Source of the DNA: Bacillota bacterium
GTDB taxonomy: Bacteria > Bacillota > Sulfobacillia > JAJZYS01 > JAJYTV01
Length of the DNA: 8,783 nt
Direction: 5' to 3'
Assembly (NCBI GenBank): GCA_021806845.1
Contig: JAKAPV010000119.1
Coordinates: 1-8,783 of the forward strand
The translations under genes were made by a program, and so were the position numbers. The notes under the pieces were generated by a model. That model did not search any database. It saw nothing but the letters and a program-made list of their open reading frames with translations, and was not told the origin of the DNA. Below, piece by piece: positions 1-4,597 of this stretch. Position 1 is the stretch's first letter. Each line of letters starts with the position of its first letter.

Positions 1-588
1 CGGCCGCGCGGCGCGCACTGCGGCGTCCGCCGCCGCCCGCGCGGCATCGAGCTCCTCCTTCGAAGGGGGATCCCCGCGCAGCTCCGCGCGCGTCAAGGTG
101 ACGGCCCCCACCGGGGCGCTCGCTGCCCGACGCAGCTGCCTGCCTGCGAACTGGCTCATCTCGCTGCTGGCCCCGCCGACATCCACGATGTTGCCCTCGT
201 CGACAGCCAGGGTGTGCATGGCGCCCAGGAATCCGAGCTGCGCTTCCTCGACGCCGTCCAGGATGCGGATCTGGACATGCGCCGCGCGGCCCAGCGCGGC
301 GCTGAACGCCGCACCGTCGCGCGCGCTGCGCAGCGCCGCCGTGCCGACCACCGCGATGCGGTCGGCGCCCAGCGCCCGGGCCCGCGCTACGAGCGCCGAG
401 AACACGTACTGGGCCCGCGCCAGGTCCTCCGCCAGGACTCCTTTGCGCGCGAGCGCATCGCCGAGGCGCAGGATCGCCCGCTCCTCATCGAGGACGCGCC
501 ACGCGCCGCTGCGGTCCGCCTCGACCACCATCATGCGCACCGAGTTCGAACCGAGGTCGATCACGGCGCTGCGGGAAAGCCCGCTCAT
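1..588 (-). CDS. Ppx/GppA-type phosphatase, N-terminal part (runs off left edge)
   Basis: The reading frame is open from ATG at 588 to base 1 (196 codons), so the C-terminus lies outside the window. The family removes terminal phosphates from polyphosphate or hydrolyses pppGpp, using an actin-like ASKHA fold in the cytoplasm. Visible motifs are the phosphate-1 loop DLGSNSVR near residues 11-18, GVEEAQLGFLGAM near 115-127, and the phosphate-2 loop DVGGASSE near 140-147, where the usual form is DxGGGSTE. SAPVGAVTLT, typical of the family, follows. The start is supported by AAGGA (595-599) six bases upstream and by an ATGA overlap with the stop of the HD gene. It is the fourth gene of a coupled minus-strand operon. 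The family is certain, but polyphosphatase versus pppGpp phosphatase cannot be decided. A C-terminal HD domain may be absent, because a separate HD gene sits just upstream. Confidence 0.92.
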   Translation of the reverse strand, partial: MSGLSRSAVIDLGSNSVRMMVVEADRSGAWRVLDEERAILRLGDALARKGVLAEDLARAQYVFSALVARARALGADRIAVVGTAALRSARDGAAFSAALGRAAHVQIRILDGVEEAQLGFLGAMHTLAVDEGNIVDVGGASSEMSQFAGRQLRRAASAPVGAVTLTRAELRGDPPSKEELDAARAAADAAVRAARP

Positions 589-1178
589 GCTTCGTCCTTC
601 TCGAAGTGGATCGGCCCGCCGGCCACCTGGGCGAGCAAGTCGGTCTTCGCCTGCAGGCGCTCCCCCAGGCGCAGCGGGTCGCTCCCCGCGATGCGCACCT
701 CAAAGCCCCTGCCCCGCGAGCGCACGCCGGCGACGCGCGCACGCTGCTCGTGCTCGTAGTCGAGCACGTCCGCGACCCGCAGGAGGGCGCTCAGCCAGAG
801 GAGCGCCTCGCGCTGCGCGCGCCCCATGCTCTTCGCGCCCTCCCGCACGCGCCTGCGGTGGTTGCGCACCACCTGTGCGCAGAGGTCGCGCATGTCTTCG
901 GGGTAGTCCGCAAGGTGCTCGTCGGACCGCACGAGGTACTCCCCGTGCCGGTGGTGGCCCTTGCGGCCGATGAAGTAGCCGATGTCGTGCATCAGCGCAG
1001 CGTGGCGGAGCACCGTGCGCTCCTCGCCGGAGAGACCGTGCAGAGGCAGGAAGGCGTCGAACAGCACGTCGGCGAGATCGGCGACGTGGCGGGAGTGTTC
1101 GAGGTCGCAGGCGTACTTGCGGCAGACGTCGAGCACCGCCTCGTCCTGGCGCGCGAGCCGCGCGGCCTTGTCCGTCAC
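585..1178 (-). CDS. Stand-alone HD-domain protein like the C-terminal domain of Ppx/GppA
   Basis: The protein has 197 residues and a GTG start. An HD metal-dependent phosphohydrolase fold is visible: H28/H31 in LEHSRHVADL, the HD pair H64-D65 in HAALMHDIGYFI, H75-H76 in GHHRHGEYLV, H107 in VVRNHRRR, and D137 in LLRVADVLD. The arrangement of LMHDIG, HHRH and LRVADVLD closely matches the HD domain that forms the C-terminal half of long Ppx/GppA proteins, rather than a c-di-GMP HD-GYP or a dGTPase. The GTGA start overlaps the stop of the upstream kinase, and the gene's own TGA overlaps the ATG of the Ppx/GppA gene. A GGGGGGAG purine tract about five bases before GTG serves as ribosome binding site. 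I infer that it partners the adjacent phosphatase as a separate subunit. Its catalytic activity is unproven, although the metal ligands look intact. Confidence 0.88.
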   Translation of the reverse strand: MTDKAARLARQDEAVLDVCRKYACDLEHSRHVADLADVLFDAFLPLHGLSGEERTVLRHAALMHDIGYFIGRKGHHRHGEYLVRSDEHLADYPEDMRDLCAQVVRNHRRRVREGAKSMGRAQREALLWLSALLRVADVLDYEHEQRARVAGVRSRGRGFEVRIAGSDPLRLGERLQAKTDLLAQVAGGPIHFEKDEA

Positions 1179-1834
1179 CTGGCTCCCCCCTTCGCCCGCG
1201 CCTTGCGCCGAAGGAGGCGCTGCACGGCCTGCCGCGCCGCCGCCTGCACGAGGCCGGGCGACTTCGCGGCATCGACGCGCACGACGCCCGGCTCGCCGGC
1301 CGCCTCGGCGTAGAGGCGCCCGAGGCGCCGCTGGTAGCGCAGGGCATGCGTCAGGAGCTCGGGCGTCGGCGCGAGTGCTCCCATCTCTCTCGGCTGCAGG
1401 AAGCGGCGGTGCGCGAAGAGGCGGCGCAGCCGCTCGCGCGCCGGGGCCTCCAGCAGGATGGTGAGGTCCGCGGGGGGCGCGAACGAGAGCGCGTCCCGCA
1501 GCCAGTCAGGGTCGAGGCCGTGCATCTGCGCGCGCACGCGCGGGGTCAAGGTATAGCGGTCGAACAGCACGATCCGGCCCTCCGCGAGCGCCGGCTGGGC
1601 CTGCGATTGCAGCAGGTCCGCGAGGTCCGCGAGGTAGAGCAGGAAGAGCGCGCGCTCAGAGACGTCCATCCTGCGCTGCAGCGACTGGAGGGTCTCGCGC
1701 GCGAGAGAAGAGTGCTTCAGTCGGAGCAGCGTGACTTCGTGGCCGCGCGCCGCAAGCCACTCCGCGATCGCGCGCGTCTGGCTCGTGCGGCCGGCGCCGT
1801 CCGGACCCTCGACCGCGATCACGAGGCCGCTCAC
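1175..1834 (-). CDS. Divergent thymidylate-kinase-like P-loop protein with Walker A Lys-to-Arg change
   Basis: The protein has 219 residues and a GTG start, with purine-rich GGGAGGGGGAG just upstream. The fold is that of the dTMP kinase family: a P-loop at residues 10-18 after VIAVE, FDRY at 91-94, PADLTILLEAP at 121-131, and an arginine-rich lid-like stretch (ARERLRRLFAHRRF) at 132-145. The P-loop reads GPDGAGRTS instead of GxDGxGKST, so the phosphate-binding lysine is arginine (codon CGC). The REPGG motif that binds the TMP phosphate in true Tmk is absent; HSSLARETLQ occupies that region. It is paralogous to the gene immediately upstream (shared S-F-A-x-PADLT) and overlaps it by GTGA. It may be a pseudokinase or regulatory half of a heterodimer, or a kinase with altered chemistry. 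Annotation pipelines would probably call it dTMP kinase, but that activity is doubtful. Confidence 0.85.
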   Translation of the reverse strand: MSGLVIAVEGPDGAGRTSQTRAIAEWLAARGHEVTLLRLKHSSLARETLQSLQRRMDVSERALFLLYLADLADLLQSQAQPALAEGRIVLFDRYTLTPRVRAQMHGLDPDWLRDALSFAPPADLTILLEAPARERLRRLFAHRRFLQPREMGALAPTPELLTHALRYQRRLGRLYAEAAGEPGVVRVDAAKSPGLVQAAARQAVQRLLRRKARAKGGAR

Positions 1835-2508
1835 GACGCTCCCCCTCCCAGCAGGAACGCATCGATGCGGCGGCGCACCGCCCGCTGCTGTTCGCGCATG
1901 GGGCGCGTCGCGTCGATGCGCACGTAACCCATGCGCCGCTCGATCTCTTCATAGCGGCGCACGACGCTGCCTTGAAAGCGCAGGAAGCTCTCCGTGGGGT
2001 CTTCCGATAGACCGAGGTCGAGACCGGCCTCGTAATAGCTGAAGCTTTGCCGCGAACGCAGGATTCGGCCCGCCGCAACCTCGACGGGAGCATGGAAGAA
2101 GAGCGTCAGGTCCGCGGGGCGGGCGAAGGAGTAGATCCGCTCGATCCAGCCGGGCTCGACGCCGCGCGCTCCGTCGCGGGCATAGGCGGTGCCGATGTAG
2201 CGGTCGCAGAGGACGACCTGGCGCAGGGCGAGCCGAGGCTGGATCTCCCGCTCGTAGCGGTCCGCGAAGTCCGCCGCGTTCACGAGCGAGAAGGTCATGG
2301 GCGTCAGTTCGCGGGCGCGCTTTGCCGTGCGCTGCAGCGGGTGCACGGAGGGGCTCGAGTTCCAGGTGGTGAGGTGCACGGGCAGTCCCTTGCGCAAGAG
2401 GTACCGATAGAGCAGCTGGATTTGGGTGCTCTTGCCAGAGCCGTCGCTGCCCTCCACCGCGACCAGCAGGCCTCCGGCCTTTACGTGCACCGCGTTCGGC
2501 CTCGGCAT
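1831..2508 (-). CDS. Thymidylate-kinase-like nucleoside monophosphate kinase
   Basis: The protein has 225 residues. The P-loop at 20-28 (GSDGSGKST) is fully canonical and preceded by LLVAVE. CDRY at 101-104 corresponds to the family DR(Y/F) motif, and FARPADLTLFFHAP lies at 128-141, followed by a lid region with R148, R151 and R153. The TMP-phosphate motif REPGGT is missing, with TTWNSSPS in its place, so the substrate may not be dTMP. The ATG at 2508 is preferred over an in-frame ATG at 2544 because AGGAGGT (2516-2522) lies eight bases before it and would be inside the coding region otherwise. It is the first gene of the four-gene operon, and its TGA overlaps the GTG of the next kinase. ATP-dependent phosphorylation of a nucleotide-like substrate is likely. 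PPK2-type motifs were looked for and not seen. Confidence 0.88.
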   Translation of the reverse strand: MPRPNAVHVKAGGLLVAVEGSDGSGKSTQIQLLYRYLLRKGLPVHLTTWNSSPSVHPLQRTAKRARELTPMTFSLVNAADFADRYEREIQPRLALRQVVLCDRYIGTAYARDGARGVEPGWIERIYSFARPADLTLFFHAPVEVAAGRILRSRQSFSYYEAGLDLGLSEDPTESFLRFQGSVVRRYEEIERRMGYVRIDATRPMREQQRAVRRRIDAFLLGGGAS

Positions 2509-2515
2509 CGCACAC

Positions 2516-2522
2516 ACCTCCT
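2516..2522 (-). promoter_or_regulatory. Strong ribosome binding site of the first kinase gene
   Basis: AGGAGGT on the minus strand sits eight bases before the ATG at 2508. It decides the start of the first kinase and excludes the upstream in-frame ATG at 2544. Confidence 0.8.
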
Positions 2523-2548
2523 GGCGGCAGATTCCAACTGCCATGATA

Positions 2549-2560
2549 CGACGCGCGTCG
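2549..2560. promoter_or_regulatory. 12-bp perfect palindrome upstream of the kinase operon
   Basis: CGACGCGCGTCG is its own reverse complement and lies about 40 bases upstream of the kinase start, in the 95-base gap behind the MFS gene. A TATAAT-like TATCAT (2543-2548, minus strand) directly follows it, but I find no matching -35 box. It could be an operator. In GC-rich DNA a short CpG-rich palindrome may also arise by chance, so confidence is low. Confidence 0.25.
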
Positions 2561-2603
2561 ACATGTCCCGCGAAGATTGTGTTAAGTCGGTGGGGGAATC
2601 TCC

Positions 2604-3929
2604 CTATGCGGCGCTCCGCCGCTTCGCCGCCGGCTGGGAGTCCGGCACGAGGAAGAACAGGAGCCCGCCCACGAGGGATGCGATGGCTACGCCGTAAAAC
2701 ATGCCCTGGAAACCGTGGAAGGCCATCGCCAAAGTCAGGAGGACCGGCCCCGCTGCGATGCCGACCGAGCGGAACACGGCGACGGCGGCAAGCGCCTCGC
2801 CGGCCTGCTCGTCGCTGTGCAGCGCGAGCGCAAGGCGGTTCAGCGGGGCTCCCATGGTGAACGCGATACCGATGCCGGATGCGACCATCGCGATGAAGAA
2901 GCGCAGCTCCGTGAGCCCCGGCAGTGCCAAGAGCAGACCGCTGATCATGGCGAACAGCAGTCCCGCCTGCAGGACGATCCTCCCGCCCCGGCGGTCCGTC
3001 AGGACGCCGCCTACGCCCGCCAGCACAGCGCCGGAGAGGGCGGCCGGCAGGAGGGCGACTCCGGAGCCGAAGGTCGAGAAGTGCAGCACCTCTTGCGCGA
3101 GCGTCGGCACGAAGACGGCCGAGGACATGTCGAGGCCGATCACCGCGGCGCCGGCGACCAGCGCCGCGCCGCGCGCGCCAGAGAAGGCGTGCGGATCGAG
3201 GAACGGTGCCCCATGCGGCCTGCGCTCGCGCGCAGCGAACAGGGTGAGCGCCCCGGCCGCCAGCACGAGCGTCAGCCAGCGTATGCCGCCGCCTACCTCG
3301 AGGGTGAGCAGCACGGTGGCGAGGAAAACGGCGAAGACCGTTCCCGCGAGGAAGTCTGGCGGCTTGCGGTCCGACCGCGGCGACTCGGGCAGGCGCAGGG
3401 AAATGACCAGCACCGCGAGCGCGATCGGAATGTTGATGAGGAAGATCGACGGCCAGCCGTAGTACTGCGCGAGCGCGCCGCCGGCGATTGGTCCGATCAT
3501 GGACGCGAGCCCGAACACGGCGCCGAAGATGCCGAGCGCGAGACCGCGCCGCTCGGCCGGGAAGATGCGCACGCCCTCGGCCTGCGCGTTCGGGTATACG
3601 GCGCCTGCGCCAAGGCCCTGCACGAGCCGCGCGACGAGGAAGATCGCAAAGCTGTGGGAGAACGCCGCGATCAGCGATGCGAGGCCGAACGCGGCGACGC
3701 CGGCCCGAAACAGCTTGCGCCGCCCGTAACGATCGCCGGCCGCGCCGGAGAGCACGGTCGAGGCGACGTAGGCGACGGTGTACGTGGTGACGGTCCAGGC
3801 CATCCAGTCGAGCGTGATGTGGAAGGTCCCTGCGATGAGCGGAAACGCGGGTCCGAGGATGCCCATATCGAGCGCGCCGACGAACACGCCGGCCAGGTAG
3901 ACCGACAGTACGCGGAAATTTGGCCGCAG
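2604..3929 (-). CDS. MFS multidrug-type exporter (DHA2 family, 14 membrane segments), CTG start
   Basis: The protein has 441 residues from the proposed CTG. About fourteen hydrophobic segments can be counted, typical of the DHA2 drug:proton antiporters of the inner membrane, although it is shorter than the usual ~500. TM1 contains GALDMGILGPAFPLI, equivalent to the LDxTIVNVALP motif. Motif A (GAAGDRYGRRK) lies near residues 62-72 between TM2 and TM3, and motif C (GLASMIGPIAGG) near 140-151 in TM5. Start choice: a GTG at 3887 would cut TM1 in half and has no ribosome site. The frame stays open back to a stop at 3978-3980 but holds no ATG, GTG or TTG. CTG at 3929 gives RPNFRVLSVYLAGVFVGALD, a normal MFS N-terminus, with GGAGG nine bases before it. 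It lies 82 bases behind the thioredoxin gene on the same strand, so co-transcription is possible. The substrate is unknown. Confidence 0.9.
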   Translation of the reverse strand: MRPNFRVLSVYLAGVFVGALDMGILGPAFPLIAGTFHITLDWMAWTVTTYTVAYVASTVLSGAAGDRYGRRKLFRAGVAAFGLASLIAAFSHSFAIFLVARLVQGLGAGAVYPNAQAEGVRIFPAERRGLALGIFGAVFGLASMIGPIAGGALAQYYGWPSIFLINIPIALAVLVISLRLPESPRSDRKPPDFLAGTVFAVFLATVLLTLEVGGGIRWLTLVLAAGALTLFAARERRPHGAPFLDPHAFSGARGAALVAGAAVIGLDMSSAVFVPTLAQEVLHFSTFGSGVALLPAALSGAVLAGVGGVLTDRRGGRIVLQAGLLFAMISGLLLALPGLTELRFFIAMVASGIGIAFTMGAPLNRLALALHSDEQAGEALAAVAVFRSVGIAAGPVLLTLAMAFHGFQGMFYGVAIASLVGGLLFFLVPDSQPAAKRRSAA

Positions 3930-3938
3930 TTCGGTTCG

Positions 3939-3943
3939 CCTCC
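3939..3943 (-). promoter_or_regulatory. Ribosome binding site that supports the CTG start of the MFS gene
   Basis: GGAGG on the minus strand ends nine bases before the CTG at 3929. No comparable purine tract precedes the alternative GTG at 3887. Confidence 0.5.
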
Positions 3944-3982
3944 GCTGGTAGAACTGGTACGGCCGTAGGGCCGCTTCCTAGT

Positions 3983-3992
3983 CTTCGCGAAG
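3983..3992. repeat. 10-bp palindrome between the thioredoxin and MFS genes
   Basis: CTTCGCGAAG is a perfect palindrome in the 82-base gap upstream of the MFS gene. No T-run follows on either strand, so it is not a standard terminator. It could be an operator or chance. Confidence 0.2.
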
Positions 3993-4011
3993 GGGCGCAA
4001 TCGCACCTGCG

Positions 4012-4482
4012 TCAGCGCGCTCGCTGCAGCAGGCGCTCCAGCCGGGCCCTGCGCTGGGCCCCGACGAGCACGCCCGCGATCTTGCCGTCGCGATCCACGA
4101 GCACCGCGGTTGGGAGTTCTGTCACGCGGTAGGCCTGTGTCACTTCGCCGTATCGGTCGAAATAGAGCGTCTTCTCACGGCCGATCCGCTTCCAGAGCGC
4201 CTGGGCGTCGCCCGGCAGCTCGGAAGGCTGCAGGTCGATCGGCACCAGGGCGACATGGTGTCGCTCCAGCCCGGAGTATCCAGTAACATAAGAAACGTAT
4301 GCGGGGCATTGTTTGCACCATGTAGTGAAGAAGAGCAGCAGGTGCGGGCGGCCCTTGAGACGAAGGTGTGTTTCGCCGCCTCCCGCACTCTTCAGCACGA
4401 CGGGCGGTGCCGGGGTGCCGGCAGGCAGTGCCGGGTCCGTCACCAGGAGTCGCAGGAGCAATATCGGCAAGAGCATCGCCAT
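4012..4482 (-). CDS. TlpA-like thioredoxin-family protein, exported or membrane-anchored
   Basis: The protein has 156 residues from ATG 4482. It starts with a hydrophobic stretch (MLLPILLLRLLV, residues 3-14), followed by PALPAGTPAPPVVLKS, the usual entry into a TlpA/ResA redoxin domain. The active site WCKQC lies at 55-59 after LLLFFTT, and the cis-proline loop TELPTAVLVDRDGKI at 121-135 is typical of the family. It should act outside the cytoplasmic membrane as a thiol-disulfide oxidoreductase. The hydrophobic N-terminus lacks positive charges before it, so cleavage and export are not certain. ATG 4476, two codons later, is an alternative with better spacing (nine bases) to a weak GGTGG. 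An in-frame ATG at 4617 is rejected because it would extend an uncharacteristic arginine-rich sequence across the start of the divergent ABC gene. It is divergent from the ABC exporter and precedes the MFS gene on the same strand. Confidence 0.88.
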   Translation of the reverse strand: MAMLLPILLLRLLVTDPALPAGTPAPPVVLKSAGGGETHLRLKGRPHLLLFFTTWCKQCPAYVSYVTGYSGLERHHVALVPIDLQPSELPGDAQALWKRIGREKTLYFDRYGEVTQAYRVTELPTAVLVDRDGKIAGVLVGAQRRARLERLLQRAR

Positions 4483-4535
4483 TATCCACCCATCGCGGCA
4501 AGCTGACGGGGCCGCACTCGGTCCCGCTCGACAGC

Positions 4536-4583
4536 ATGCCCAATTTCGCGGAGCCTGGCGGCTCCGCTTTCGCCCGTGTCTGA
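4536..4583 (+). CDS. Possible 15-residue leader peptide upstream of the ABC operon
   Basis: ATG at 4536 opens a 15-codon frame (MPNFAEPGGSAFARV) ending at TGA 4581-4583. That TGA overlaps the AGGAGG ribosome site of the first ABC gene, so translation of the leader could deliver ribosomes to the ABC start. A hairpin (4548-4567) lies within it. The weak point is that no clear ribosome binding site precedes the ATG. In Bacillus subtilis the related bmrCD operon is controlled by translation of a leader peptide, BmrB, which makes the arrangement worth noting. No sequence similarity to BmrB is claimed. Confidence 0.3.
   Translation: MPNFAEPGGSAFARV
4548..4567 (+). promoter_or_regulatory. Hairpin upstream of the ABC operon (possible attenuator or operator)
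   Basis: GCGGAGCC (4548-4555) pairs perfectly with GGCTCCGC (4560-4567) around a TGGC loop. Only three T follow (4568-4570), too few for a strong intrinsic terminator. It lies in the divergent gap between the thioredoxin and ABC genes, about 15 bases before the AGGAGG. Confidence 0.45.
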
Positions 4584-4588
4584 GGAGG
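4583..4588 (+). promoter_or_regulatory. AGGAGG ribosome binding site of the first ABC gene
   Basis: AGGAGG is followed after nine bases by ATC at 4598 in the ABC reading frame. No ATG, GTG or TTG of that frame lies between 4482 and 4639, so this site is the main argument for where translation begins. Confidence 0.6.
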
Positions 4589-4597
4589 TCTTGCGCT

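Noticed and set aside
1175..2508. The two kinases as PPK2 polyphosphate kinases
   Set aside because: The P-loop lacks the PPK2 pattern (EGxDAAGKG), while the Tmk-type GxDGxGKST and DRY motifs are present.
2509..2544. Earlier in-frame ATG (2544) for the first kinase
   Set aside because: The perfect AGGAGGT at 2516-2522 would then be coding. ATG 2508 is ideally spaced from it.
2608..2622. GCGGCG/CGCCGC hairpin at the end of the MFS gene as terminator
   Set aside because: It has a six-base stem inside the coding region with no T-run afterwards. Such short GC hairpins are common at this base composition.
2715..3968. A 417-codon open frame on the plus strand opposite the MFS gene
   Set aside because: It is a charged, low-complexity product typical of the antisense of a GC-rich membrane protein gene. 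The minus-strand MFS motifs are unambiguous.
4313..4597. Long N-terminal extension of the first ABC protein from TTG 4313
   Set aside because: It would run through the opposite-strand thioredoxin gene, has no ABC-like sequence and ignores the AGGAGG at 4583.
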